From Micromonospora chaiyaphumensis (GTDB taxonomy: Bacteria > Actinomycetota > Actinomycetes > Mycobacteriales > Micromonosporaceae), in the NCBI RefSeq assembly GCF_900091435.1, contig NZ_FMCS01000012.1, forward strand, positions 1 through 64,000: a stretch of DNA of 64,000 nucleotides, written 5' to 3'. Positions within the stretch are counted from its first letter, which is position 1. Each line of letters starts with the position of its first letter. Position numbers and translations under genes: made by a program. A model generated the notes under the pieces. It had not been told where the DNA came from. It saw nothing but the letters and a program-made list of their open reading frames with translations, and did not search any database. Below are positions 15,114 through 23,126 of this stretch, piece by piece.

Positions 15114-16306
15114 GAACCGTCCTCCGTTCGCGACTGCGGGGCTCGCAAACCCGGCTCACTCCTCGCGCTCACCGCGGCACAGTCCACGATCACGTCCAGG
15201 GCCCGTTCGAAGTCGGCCCGGTCGACCCCGGCGCTGAGGGTCAGCCGGAGCCGGGAGCGGCTGTCCGGGGTGGACGGCGGCCGGAAGCAGCCCACCGCCA
15301 CGCCCCGGTCCCGGCAGTCGGCCGCCCAGGCGGTCGCCGCCTCCGGGCCGGGGGCGGTCACCGAGACCACCGCCGCGTCGGGCGCGGAGACCTCCAGGCC
15401 CGCCCCACCCAGCCGGCGCACCACGAGGGCGGCCCGCTCGGCCAGCTCGGCGCGCAGGTCGTCGCCGGAGCGGGCCAGCCGCAGCGCGGCGCGCACCCCG
15501 GCCACCACGGCGGGCGGTGGGGCGGTGTCGAAGATGAAGGTGCGGCCGGTCTCCACCAGGTGCCGGACGAACTCCGCGGGCCCGGCCACCACCCCGCCGG
15601 CCCCGCCGAGCGCCTTGGACAGGGTGGCCGTCACCACGACGTCGGGCTCGCCGGCCAGCCCGGCCGCGGCCACCCCGCCGGCGCCGGCCGGCCCGGTGAC
15701 GCCGAGCGCGTGCGCGTCGTCGACCAGCAGCAGCGCGCCGTGCCGGCGGGCCACGGCGTGCAGGGCCGCGAGGGGGGCGAGGTCGCCGTCGACGGAGAAG
15801 ACCGACTCGGTCACCACCACGGCCGGGCGGCCCGGGGCGGCGGCCAGCGCGGCGGCCACCGCGTCGACGTCGGCGTGCGGGGTGACGATCGTCTCGACGC
15901 CGGAGATCCGGCAGCCGTCGATCAGCGAGGCGTGGTTGTGGGCGTCGGAGACGAGCAGGGTACGCGGCTGCACCAGGCCCCGGACGGCGGCCAGGTTGGC
16001 CAAATAGCCGGAGGAGAAGACGAGCGCCCGGTCGACGCCGAGCCAGCGGGCCAGGTCGTCCTCGAGCGCGTGGTGCGCGTCGGTCGAGCCCCGCACCAGC
16101 CGCGACCCGGTGGCGCCCAGCCCGTACGCCGACAACGCCCGACCGGCGGCGGCCGTGACCTCCGGGTGGGTGGCCAGACCGAGGTAGTCGTTGCCGGCCA
16201 GGTCGACCACGGCGTCGCCGGCGGCGCGCGGGCGCAGCGTGCGGGTGAGCCCCGCCTTGGCCCGCAGCTCGGCGCGGCGGTCCAGGGCCGCCAGCCAGTC
16301 CGCCAC
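15110..16306 (-). CDS. bioF: 8-amino-7-oxononanoate synthase
   Basis: 398-residue fold-type I PLP enzyme condensing pimeloyl thioester with alanine in biotin synthesis. Key regions: AGNDYLGLATHPEV near residue 45, GSTDAHHALEDDLA (about 95), SDAHNHASLIDG (about 130), the LLVDDAHALGVTG strand that contacts PLP, and the Schiff-base lysine in ATLSKALGG (about 231). Start choice: GTG at 16306 with GGAAGG 9 nt upstream; another GTG two codons earlier (16312) is too close to the ribosome site. It is divergent from bioB. Confidence 0.92.
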   Translation of the reverse strand: MADWLAALDRRAELRAKAGLTRTLRPRAAGDAVVDLAGNDYLGLATHPEVTAAAGRALSAYGLGATGSRLVRGSTDAHHALEDDLARWLGVDRALVFSSGYLANLAAVRGLVQPRTLLVSDAHNHASLIDGCRISGVETIVTPHADVDAVAAALAAAPGRPAVVVTESVFSVDGDLAPLAALHAVARRHGALLLVDDAHALGVTGPAGAGGVAAAGLAGEPDVVVTATLSKALGGAGGVVAGPAEFVRHLVETGRTFIFDTAPPPAVVAGVRAALRLARSGDDLRAELAERAALVVRRLGGAGLEVSAPDAAVVSVTAPGPEAATAWAADCRDRGVAVGCFRPPSTPDSRSRLRLTLSAGVDRADFERALDVIVDCAAVSARSEPGLRAPQSRTEDGS

Positions 16307-16474
16307 CGTCACGTTCCTTCCCCTGACCCGTCGCCCCTCCAGGCGCTTCCGCGGGGCGAAGTTACCACCCGGCCGGTGGGCCCCGGCGTGGCGCGGTCCG
16401 GCTCGCCGGCCCTGCTCTCGGGGGCCCGATGCGGCCGTTTCCCGGGCTCGGAGGGGCCTTGTAGGGTACGAGCC

Positions 16475-17470
16475 ATGCCAGAGATCCTCGACCAGGCCCG
16501 GACCCAGGTGCTGGAGAACGGCGTCGGCCTCGACGAGGCCGGTGTCCTCGCCGTGCTGAACCTGCCCGACGAGCACCTGCCCGCCGCCCTCCAGCTCGCC
16601 CACGAGGTGCGGATGCGCTGGTGCGGCCCGGAGGTCGAGGTCGAGGGCATCGTGTCGCTGAAGACCGGCGGCTGCCCGGAGGACTGCCACTTCTGCTCGC
16701 AGTCCGGCCTGTTCACCTCGCCGGTCCGGTCGGTCTGGCTGGACATCCCGGCGCTGGTCGAGGCCGCGAAGCAGACCGCGGCGACCGGGGCGACCGAGTT
16801 CTGCATCGTGGCCGCCGTGCGCGGCCCGGACGCGCGGCTCATGAAGCAGATGCGCGAGGGCGTGGCCGCCATCAGGGCCGAGGTCGACATCCAGGTCGCC
16901 GCGTCGCTCGGCATGCTCACCCAGGAGCAGGTCGACGAGCTGGTCGAGATGGGTGTGCACCGCTACAACCACAACCTGGAGACCTGCCGCTCCTACTTCC
17001 CGAACGTGGTCACCACGCACTCCTTCGAGGAGCGCTGGGAGACGCTGAAGATGGTCCGCGAGTCCGGCATGGAGGTGTGCTGCGGCGGCATCCTCGGCCT
17101 GGGCGAGACGGTGGAGCAGCGCGCCGAGTTCGCCGCGCAGCTCGCCGAGCTGGACCCGCACGAGGTGCCGCTGAACTTCCTCAACCCCCGGCCGGGCACC
17201 CCGCTCGCCGACCGCCCTGTGGTGGAGGGCAAGGACGCGCTGCGCGCCATCGCCGCGTTCCGGCTGGCCATGCCGCGCACCATCCTCCGGTACGCGGGCG
17301 GCCGCGAGCTGACCCTCGGTGACCTGGGCACCCGCGACGGCCTGCTCGGCGGCATCAACGCGGTCATCGTCGGCAACTACCTGACCACGCTGGGCCGGCC
17401 GGCGACCGCCGACCTGCAGCTGCTGGACGACCTGAAGATGCCGGTGAAGGCGCTCTCCGCCACCCTGTGA
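16475..17470 (+). CDS. bioB: Biotin synthase
   Basis: 331-residue radical-SAM enzyme inserting sulphur into dethiobiotin. The radical-SAM cluster ligands are Cys67, Cys71 and Cys74 (CPEDCHFC); further hallmarks are YNHNLETCRSYFPN, GLGET and NFLNPRPGTPL. The protein resembles the actinobacterial BioB form, which in mycobacteria needs an auxiliary protein, and a candidate for it follows directly. TAGGGT (16462-16467) ends 7 nt before the ATG without a Shine-Dalgarno, so a leaderless transcript is likely. First gene of bioB-bsaP-GNAT, divergent from bioF-bioD. Confidence 0.95.
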   Translation: MPEILDQARTQVLENGVGLDEAGVLAVLNLPDEHLPAALQLAHEVRMRWCGPEVEVEGIVSLKTGGCPEDCHFCSQSGLFTSPVRSVWLDIPALVEAAKQTAATGATEFCIVAAVRGPDARLMKQMREGVAAIRAEVDIQVAASLGMLTQEQVDELVEMGVHRYNHNLETCRSYFPNVVTTHSFEERWETLKMVRESGMEVCCGGILGLGETVEQRAEFAAQLAELDPHEVPLNFLNPRPGTPLADRPVVEGKDALRAIAAFRLAMPRTILRYAGGRELTLGDLGTRDGLLGGINAVIVGNYLTTLGRPATADLQLLDDLKMPVKALSATL

Positions 17471-17477
17471 GGACGAC

Positions 17478-17744
17478 GTGACCGAGCTTGTCGAGCCCGT
17501 CGGCCCCGGCGCCGGCCCGCTTCGCCCACGCGGCGCGGGAGACCCGGGTGAGCCCGCCGCGGCCCCGCGCTGGTGCGACCGCTGCGGTGAGTCGGTCGCG
17601 GCGGGCCCGCACGAGGCGTGCGCGGCGGCCCGGGCGCTGGAGCCGCCACGCTGGTGCGCGCACTGCCGGCGGCGGATGAAGGTGCAGGTCGTGCCGACCG
17701 GCTGGTCGGCGGTCTGCGTCGAGCACGGCGAGATCCGGGGCTGA
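17478..17744 (+). CDS. bsaP: Biotin synthase auxiliary protein (BsaP-like)
   Basis: 88 residues with a disordered Pro/Gly-rich first third and six cysteines: Cys33, Cys36 (RWCDRC), Cys48, Cys60, Cys63 (RWCAHC) and Cys80, followed by VEHG. The RRRMKVQVVPTGWSAVCVEHG stretch is the conserved core of small proteins encoded after bioB in many actinobacteria. In mycobacteria the equivalent (Rv1590, BsaP) is reported to be required for biotin synthase activity; here the role is inferred from similarity and from its position 7 nt after bioB. Cysteine pairs suggest an iron-sulphur or zinc site. GTG start. Confidence 0.82.
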   Translation: MTELVEPVGPGAGPLRPRGAGDPGEPAAAPRWCDRCGESVAAGPHEACAAARALEPPRWCAHCRRRMKVQVVPTGWSAVCVEHGEIRG

Positions 17745-17747
17745 GGC

Positions 17748-18254
17748 GTGCTGCGCGGGCGGGCCGTGACCCTGCGACCGGCGACCGACGCCGACGTGCC
17801 GGCCCTCGCCGCGATCCGGGCCACCCCGGAGGTGCGCCGCTGGTGGCGGGGCGGGGACGACCTGGCCGAGGCGGTCCGCGCCGACCTGGCCGACGGCGAC
17901 CTGACCGTCTACGCCGTCGAGCACGACGGCCGGCTGGTCGGGGCGATCCAGTGGTACGCGGAGACCGACCCCGACTACCGACACGCCAGCCTGGACATCT
18001 TCCTCGACCCGGCGGCCCGCGGCGCCGGCCTCGGCGGGGACGCCATCCGCACCCTGGTCCGGCACCTCATCGACGAGTACGGCCACCACCGGTTCACCAT
18101 CGACCCGGCGGCGGCGAACACCGCGGCCATCCGGGCGTACGCGAAGGTGGGGTTCCGGCCGGTCGGCATCCTGCGCCGCTACGAGCGGGGCGCGGACGGC
18201 CGCTGGCACGACGGCCTGCTCATGGACCTCCTCGCCGACGAACTCCCCGACTGA
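17748..18254 (+). CDS. GNAT acetyltransferase resembling AAC(6') aminoglycoside acetyltransferases
   Basis: 168-residue GNAT-fold protein. VTLRPATDADVPALAAI opens the fold, LDIFLDPAARGAGLGGDAIRTLV contains the acetyl-CoA-binding loop (RGAGLGGDA, about residue 88), and PAAANTAAIRAYAKVGFRPVGILRRYERG matches the AAC(6')/RimJ-like C-terminal region. It transfers acetyl from acetyl-CoA to an amine; similarity to aminoglycoside 6'-acetyltransferases is only at family level, so resistance is unproven. GTG starts 3 nt after the bsaP stop, making it the third gene of the bioB operon. Confidence 0.82.
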   Translation: MLRGRAVTLRPATDADVPALAAIRATPEVRRWWRGGDDLAEAVRADLADGDLTVYAVEHDGRLVGAIQWYAETDPDYRHASLDIFLDPAARGAGLGGDAIRTLVRHLIDEYGHHRFTIDPAAANTAAIRAYAKVGFRPVGILRRYERGADGRWHDGLLMDLLADELPD

Positions 18255-18318
18255 GCACGTCGTCCCGCCGCGTCTGACCGGGCGTTTCGGCTGGTGAGAG
18301 CGCCGTCCGACCACTGCG

Positions 18319-18840
18319 TCAGCCGTCCCAGAGCAGGTGGCCGTCGGGGAGGCGGCGGGCCCCCTCGGCGGGGCGGTGCGGGCTGCGCCGGCCGTCGGGC
18401 ATGAGGTGCGCCACCGGCACCCCGCGACCGAGCACCGCCACGTCGGCGATCAGCCGCCGGTGGCAGCGCCACCACACGCTCTCGCTGCACATCGCGGCGG
18501 TGCTCCGGTCGGCGGCGTCGGCGAGCACCGCGTCCAGCGCCGCGTCGAACTCCGGCGTGCGGGTGTGGGCGGCGTAGGCCCGGAAGGCCGGGACGGTCCA
18601 CCAGGTGTCCGGCTCCGGTTCTCCGGCCGGCACGTGCCGGCGGCCGCCCAGCCGGGGCTCCCACCGGTAGCCGATCCCCCGCTCGGGGAGCCAGCGTTCC
18701 AGTTCCTCGCGGCGGACGTCCGGGTTGGTCCGGCTGGCCGGGTACCGCCGCACGTCCACGACGAGCGCCACCCCGGCGCCGGCCAGCAGCGCCCCCAACC
18801 GCTCGCGATCGGCGGCCCCGTGCCCCACGGTCACCAACAC
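18319..18840 (-). CDS. DUF488 family protein
   Basis: 173 residues. VTVGHGAADRERLGALLAGAG and LVVDVRRYPASRTNP at the N-terminus (residues 2-45) and MCSESVWWRCHRRLIAD near residue 135, with its conserved Cys-Glu and CHR elements, define DUF488, a widespread family of unknown function sometimes found near DNA-modification genes. The GTG at 18840 is chosen because the conserved domain begins there; upstream frame runs into the palindromic repeat at 18859-18903, which starts only 18 nt away. Confidence 0.8.
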   Translation of the reverse strand: MLVTVGHGAADRERLGALLAGAGVALVVDVRRYPASRTNPDVRREELERWLPERGIGYRWEPRLGGRRHVPAGEPEPDTWWTVPAFRAYAAHTRTPEFDAALDAVLADAADRSTAAMCSESVWWRCHRRLIADVAVLGRGVPVAHLMPDGRRSPHRPAEGARRLPDGHLLWDG

Positions 18841-18858
18841 GCCCCCAGGTTGCCCCGA

Positions 18859-18903
18859 ATCTTGGACACTTACCGTTCGACGCGAACAACAAGCGTCCAA
18901 GAT
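18859..18903. repeat. 45-bp palindromic repeat, left copy
   Basis: Imperfect palindrome: outer arms ATCTTGGAC (18859-18867) and GTCCAAGAT (18895-18903), inner arms GTTCG (18875-18879) and CGAAC (18883-18887), with partial pairing between. The same 45-bp design occurs at 19908-19952; 36 or so of the 45 positions agree. It lies in the divergent gap between DUF488 and the DUF559 gene, where a simple terminator would not be expected. Confidence 0.85.
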
Positions 18904-18950
18904 CTGTGGACGGGGCGGTGTGGCCGCACCGTCGGGCGGAGACTCGGCGG

Positions 18951-19907
18951 GTGGTGAGGGTGCTGCCCGCCGACGAGGCGGAGCCGTTGGAGTGGCTGGC
19001 GTTCGAGCAGGCGGGGGTGCTGACCACCAGCCAGGCCTGCCGGCTGCTGACCGAGGGCGCGGTGCGCGGCATGGTCCGTTCGGGGTGCTGGCGCTCGCTG
19101 TGTCGCGGCATCCTGCTCACCGGCAACGGCCGACTGACCCGTGACCAGCAGTTGTGGGTCGCCGTCCTCGCCACCGGACCGCGAGCCGTGCTGGCCGGCG
19201 TCACCGCCGCCGCGGAGGCCGGTGTCCGGGGCCTCCCGCCGGAGCCGCTGCACGTGCTGGTGCCGGCCGATCGGCGGGTGCGGTCGCTGCCGCGCCGGCT
19301 CCCGATCGACATGCCCGGGATCGTGGTGCACCGCACCAGCGTGCTGCCCGAGGCGCACCTCCAGCTCGCCCGTCCGCCGCGGACCACGACCGCGCGGGCG
19401 GTGGTCGACGGCGCCAGCTGGGCTCGGAGCAGCCGGGAGGCTCAGCTCATCCTGGCCTCCGCCTGCCAGCAGCGCCGCGTGCTGCCGGAGGAGGTCGAGG
19501 CGGTGCTGGCCGTGCTGCCCCGGGCACCCCGACGCGGGCTGCTCCGGCGGACGGTGGCGGACATCGCGGGCGGGGCGCAGGCGCTGTCGGAGCTGGACTT
19601 CCTGGCACTGTGCCGGCGGCACCGACTGCCCCGCCCGGATCTGCAGGAACGCCGGGTGGACCAGTCCGGCCGGGCCCGCTGGCTGGACGCGTACTGGCGG
19701 GAGTGGCGGTTGCACGTGGAGGTCGACGGCGCGCATCACATGGAGGTGCGGCACTGGGTCGCCGACATGCAGCGGCAGAACGACGTGTGGACCAGTGGGG
19801 ACCGGATCCTCCGCTTCCCGGCGTGGCTGGTTCGCACGCACCCTGCCGAGGTCGCCGAGTCGCTGCGCCGCGCCCTTCTGGCGGCCGGCTGGTGCCCAGC
19901 GAACTGA
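18951..19907 (+). CDS. AbiEi-type HTH and DUF559 (PD-(D/E)XK-like) nuclease protein
   Basis: 318 residues. The N-terminal 50 residues (FEQAGVLTTSQACRLL, MVRSGCWRSLCRGILL) match the winged HTH found in type IV antitoxin AbiEi-like proteins. The C-terminal 110 residues are a DUF559 domain related to Vsr/PD-(D/E)XK nucleases, with candidate catalytic residues in SELDF (about 213), WLDAYW (about 244) and VEVDG (about 257). The function is unknown; a DNA nuclease with its own DNA-recognition domain is plausible. The GTG at 18951 follows GAGACT by 6 nt; an earlier GTG at 18906 is possible and would begin 3 nt after the left palindrome. The TGA stop directly abuts the right palindrome. No separate toxin or antitoxin gene is adjacent. 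Confidence 0.8.
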   Translation: MVRVLPADEAEPLEWLAFEQAGVLTTSQACRLLTEGAVRGMVRSGCWRSLCRGILLTGNGRLTRDQQLWVAVLATGPRAVLAGVTAAAEAGVRGLPPEPLHVLVPADRRVRSLPRRLPIDMPGIVVHRTSVLPEAHLQLARPPRTTTARAVVDGASWARSSREAQLILASACQQRRVLPEEVEAVLAVLPRAPRRGLLRRTVADIAGGAQALSELDFLALCRRHRLPRPDLQERRVDQSGRARWLDAYWREWRLHVEVDGAHHMEVRHWVADMQRQNDVWTSGDRILRFPAWLVRTHPAEVAESLRRALLAAGWCPAN

Positions 19908-19952
19908 ATCTTGGACAGTTGCCGTTCGAGACGAACGACAACTGTCCAAGAT
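19908..19952. repeat. 45-bp palindromic repeat, right copy
   Basis: Near-perfect palindrome with 21-bp arms (19908-19928 and 19932-19952; 20 of 21 pairs match) around a 3-bp centre. It starts on the base after the DUF559 stop and ends 15 bp before the convergent cellulase stop. Same length, same orientation-free design and same outer arms as 18859-18903. It could also act as a terminator hairpin here. Confidence 0.9.
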
Positions 19953-19967
19953 CGCGGAAGGAGGACT

Positions 19968-22832
19968 TCAGGAGGCGGTGCAGGGGGAACTGTTCAGGGT
20001 GAAGGTGGTGGGTTTCGGGTTGGCGCCGGTGTGGGTGCCGTTGAAGCCGAAGCTCGTCGACGCCCCCGGCGCCAGCGTGCCGTTGTAGGAGACGTTCGTG
20101 GCGGTCACCGCCGTGCCGGTCTGGGTGAAGTTCGCCGACCAGCCCTGGCCCACCTTCTGCCCGCTGCTCGGGAACGTGAAGCCGAGCGTCCAGCCGTTGA
20201 TCGCGCTGGTCCCGGTGTTGGTGACGGTGATGTTCGCGGTGAACCCGGTGTCCCAGCTGCTGGTCGTCCAGGTCACCGCGCAGCCGCCCGCGGCCGGCGG
20301 GTCCGCGGTGGTGACGGTCAGCCCCGGCGAGGCCGCGGAGACGTTGCCGGCCGCGTCCAGGGCGACCACGGTGAAGGTGTACGCGGTGGCGGCGGTCAGC
20401 CCGGTGACCGCCAGCGTGGTCCCCGCGCTCGACCCGACCAGGACGTTCCCGGACCGGTAGACCCGGTAGCCGGTGACGCCCACGTTGTCGGTGGCCGGGC
20501 CCCAGGCGAGGGTGAGGCCGGTCGGGCCGATCGCCGAGGCGGTGGGCGTGCCCGGGGCGGTGGGCGGGGTGGTGTCCGGCGCCGGGGCGGCCGGGGTGGT
20601 CACGGTCAGGGCCGGCGAGGCCGCCGACCGGTTGCCGGCGCCGTCGCGGGCGCGCACGCTGAACTGGTACGTCCGCTCGGGCAGCAGCCCGGTCACCGCG
20701 AGGGTGGCGCCCGGGGCGTCGGTCAGCACGAGCGCGTCGCTGCCGGCCTGCGCCCGGGTGACCTCGTAGCCGGCCAGGCCGCTGCCGCCCGTGTCGGTGG
20801 AGGCGGGCCAGGTCAGGGTGAGGCCGGTGGCCGTGACGGCCGAGGCGACCGGGGTGCCGGGCACGGTCGGCGCGGTGGTGTCCGGGGTGGCGGGTCCGGG
20901 CTCCTCGCCCCACACCCGCACCCCGCCGGAATAGAGCGGCACCTTTCGGTTGGGCCCGGCGGCGGTCTGGTACGACGGGTCGTTGGTCGGGTCCCAGGTG
21001 CCGCCCTCCGGCACGCCGACCTTGAACTGCACCTCCATCCGGTGCTGCGACTGCCCGGCCGGCGCGATCGTCCAGCCGGTGCAGTCGACCTCGACGTACC
21101 AGATGTCGGCGGAGAACTGCCTCGCCGTGGTGGGCGACGGGCAGCCCTGGGTGTAGCCGGGGGTCACCTGCACGGGGCCGGTGCCGTCGGGGCGGAAGTA
21201 GTAGCGGAACTTCGCGGTGGTCAGCGCTCGCGCCGGGAAGGCCGACTTGTTGTAGATGATCGCCTTGAGCCCGGTGGCCCGGGGTTCGGCCTGCATCACC
21301 GTGGTCTCCACGGTCAGCTCGTCCAGGTCGGGCTGCTCGGCGGTCGGGAAGCCGGCGAGCGGGGTGCCGCCGTACTCGGTGACGAGCCGGGCCAGGGCGG
21401 AGGTGAAGCCGGCGTTGTAGTCGGTGGCGACCTCGTTCATGACGTAGTCGGAGCGGCTGTCGGTGTAGGCGTCGTTGGCCGAGGACGGCCCGCCGACCAG
21501 CGCGCCGTAGAGCACGTGCCGGGTCTCGGTGGGCACGGTCTGGCTGTCCCACCAGGAGCCGTGCGCGGTGCGGTGGTGCGGGTTCTTCGGCGCGTTCGCC
21601 CCGAAGCCGATCACGTAGCTGGAGTTGCGCGGATTCTCGCCGAGCGCGTAGTTGATCTGCCGGACGGCGAAGTCGTGGTAGCGGGCCTTGCGCGTGGCGT
21701 CACTCGTCCGGTCGCTGTAGACCAGCGCGGCGAAGGCGGTGTTGGCGGCGTAGCGCAGGGCGCCCCAGGAGTCGAGGACGGCCATGCCGCCGGGTGAGTA
21801 GTTCACGCGGGAGCCGTTGACGCCGACGGTCCACCAGTCGAGCCAGCGGTTGGCGTCGTCGACGTAGCGCTGCTTGCCGGTCAGGTTGGCCAGCAGCACG
21901 TACGTGCCGAACTGCTTGTTGTCCCAGGCGATGGTCCACTTGTAGGAGCGGGTGGTGGACTGCGGTTCGGTGCCGAGCCGGTCGTACTCGCTCTCCGCCT
22001 TGGCCAGGTAGGCGGCGTCGCCGGTGGCGCGGTAGAGCCAGACCGCGCCCCAGACCAGCTCGTCCTGCCACCCGCTCCAGGACCGGTAGAAGCTGGTCGC
22101 GTCGGTGATGCACTCGTGGTAGCTCTTCCGCACCGTGTCGGCGAAGGTGTAGAGCTGCTTCGCGTGGCCGAGCAGTTTGTCGGCGTAGGCGGCGTCGGTC
22201 GGGCGGAAGACCATCGACGAGGCGGCCATGGCAGCCGCCGTCTCCCCCGCCAGGTCCGCGCCGCCGCAGCTCGCATCGATCCTGTACGCGGGCCGCGCCA
22301 TGGGCAGCACCTCGGCCGGTCCCCACCACTTGTGGTCGTCGTCGCCCCTGCCGACCTGTCCGTAGAGGACGTTCGGCGCCGGATGCGCCTTGACGAACCA
22401 GTCGTTGACCCAGCGCAGGTTGTTCAGCAGGTGCGGGAGCTGGCCGGAGGCGGCGTAGCCGTCCCGGTACTCGACCGCGCCCCAGGCCAGCATGGTGGCG
22501 CTGAACGCCATGGGGAAGCCGAACTTCACGTGGTCACCGGCGTCGTACCAGCCGCCGGTGAGGTCGAGGCCGACGTCCGCGCCGTCGGTGAGCGCGGAGT
22601 CGCCCCGCCAGGAGACCCGGTTCCAGGCCGGCTTCCTCCCGGACTGCTGCGCCTCGTAGAAGAACAGCGACTTCTGCAGCGCCTCGGCGTAGTTGAACGC
22701 GGGCGCGGCGGTGGCGGGCGCGGGCGGCGGGACGCCGACGGCGGTGGCCAGGCCGGCGGCCAGCGCGGCGCCGGCGGCGAGCAGCCGGCGGAACCGGGAG
22801 GGGCCACGAGGGGGCGGGGTCGGACGGGGCAT
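19968..22832 (-). CDS. Secreted GH9 cellulase with CBM3c, two Fn3 and CBM2
   Basis: 954 residues. Signal peptide 1-43; GH9 catalytic domain about 45-480 with the nucleophile/base aspartates in WYDAGDHVKF (about 92-101), the NPHHRTAHG histidine region (about 415) and the acid Glu in NEVATDYNAGF (about 465); CBM3c-like module about 490-640 ending GVRVWG; Fn3 modules at about 650-740 and 752-840; cellulose-binding CBM2 about 847-954 (CAVTWTTSSWDTGF, ending in Cys). This is the arrangement of processive endoglucanases such as Thermobifida fusca Cel9A (GH9-CBM3c-Fn3-CBM2) plus one Fn3. ATG preceded by CAGGAG. A CebR-type operator lies 48 bp upstream, placing it in the cellobiose regulon. Confidence 0.93.
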   Translation of the reverse strand: MPRPTPPPRGPSRFRRLLAAGAALAAGLATAVGVPPPAPATAAPAFNYAEALQKSLFFYEAQQSGRKPAWNRVSWRGDSALTDGADVGLDLTGGWYDAGDHVKFGFPMAFSATMLAWGAVEYRDGYAASGQLPHLLNNLRWVNDWFVKAHPAPNVLYGQVGRGDDDHKWWGPAEVLPMARPAYRIDASCGGADLAGETAAAMAASSMVFRPTDAAYADKLLGHAKQLYTFADTVRKSYHECITDATSFYRSWSGWQDELVWGAVWLYRATGDAAYLAKAESEYDRLGTEPQSTTRSYKWTIAWDNKQFGTYVLLANLTGKQRYVDDANRWLDWWTVGVNGSRVNYSPGGMAVLDSWGALRYAANTAFAALVYSDRTSDATRKARYHDFAVRQINYALGENPRNSSYVIGFGANAPKNPHHRTAHGSWWDSQTVPTETRHVLYGALVGGPSSANDAYTDSRSDYVMNEVATDYNAGFTSALARLVTEYGGTPLAGFPTAEQPDLDELTVETTVMQAEPRATGLKAIIYNKSAFPARALTTAKFRYYFRPDGTGPVQVTPGYTQGCPSPTTARQFSADIWYVEVDCTGWTIAPAGQSQHRMEVQFKVGVPEGGTWDPTNDPSYQTAAGPNRKVPLYSGGVRVWGEEPGPATPDTTAPTVPGTPVASAVTATGLTLTWPASTDTGGSGLAGYEVTRAQAGSDALVLTDAPGATLAVTGLLPERTYQFSVRARDGAGNRSAASPALTVTTPAAPAPDTTPPTAPGTPTASAIGPTGLTLAWGPATDNVGVTGYRVYRSGNVLVGSSAGTTLAVTGLTAATAYTFTVVALDAAGNVSAASPGLTVTTADPPAAGGCAVTWTTSSWDTGFTANITVTNTGTSAINGWTLGFTFPSSGQKVGQGWSANFTQTGTAVTATNVSYNGTLAPGASTSFGFNGTHTGANPKPTTFTLNSSPCTAS

Positions 22833-22879
22833 GGCGAGCTCCTGTGGGTGCCGGTGGTGGGGTGGGTGGTCGAGGGCGC

Positions 22880-22892
22880 GGGAGCGCTCCCA
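22880..22892. promoter_or_regulatory. CebR box upstream of the GH9 cellulase
   Basis: GGGAGCGCTCCCA, 13 of 14 bases of the known actinomycete CebR operator TGGGAGCGCTCCCA. Relative to the predicted promoter at 22905-22933 it lies just downstream of the transcription start, a position suited to repression. Confidence 0.8.
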
Positions 22893-22904
22893 TGGATAGT
22901 CGAC

Positions 22905-22933
22905 AATGTAATGTCGCCGTCGCCGGTTGTGAA
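22905..22933 (-). promoter_or_regulatory. Predicted promoter of the GH9 cellulase gene
   Basis: On the minus strand TTCACA (22933-22928), 17-nt spacer, TACATT (22910-22905). The -10 box is embedded in a 16-bp palindrome, CGACA-ATGTAA-TGTCG (22901-22916), that may bind a second regulator. Confidence 0.5.
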
Positions 22934-23126
22934 GACGGCGCCCGCGCCGGGGTGGGCGAAGCGTCGAGCGACCCTTCCGCGTTACGCCGACACGCCTGGA
23001 AGGTGGCCCCGATTTCGTCCGCCTGCGGCAGCATCCTCGCAGCTCAGGCCGTTCGTCCGATGTCGCCAGACGGGTGTCGGTATGCGATCATGTGCCGTCC
23101 CCTCTCCCGATCTCGGAGGATTCCTC

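Noticed and set aside
17748..18254. Clinical-type aminoglycoside resistance gene
   Set aside because: It shows only family-level likeness to AAC(6') enzymes and sits in a biotin operon; nothing in the sequence shows resistance.
18859..18903. Left 45-bp palindrome as an ordinary terminator
   Set aside because: It lies between two genes that diverge, so no transcript needs to end there; the matching right copy suggests a paired element.
18906..18950. Start of the DUF559 gene at the GTG at 18906
   Set aside because: It lies 3 nt after the palindrome with no ribosome site or -10 box; the GTG at 18951 has GAGACT at 6 nt. Kept as an alternative.
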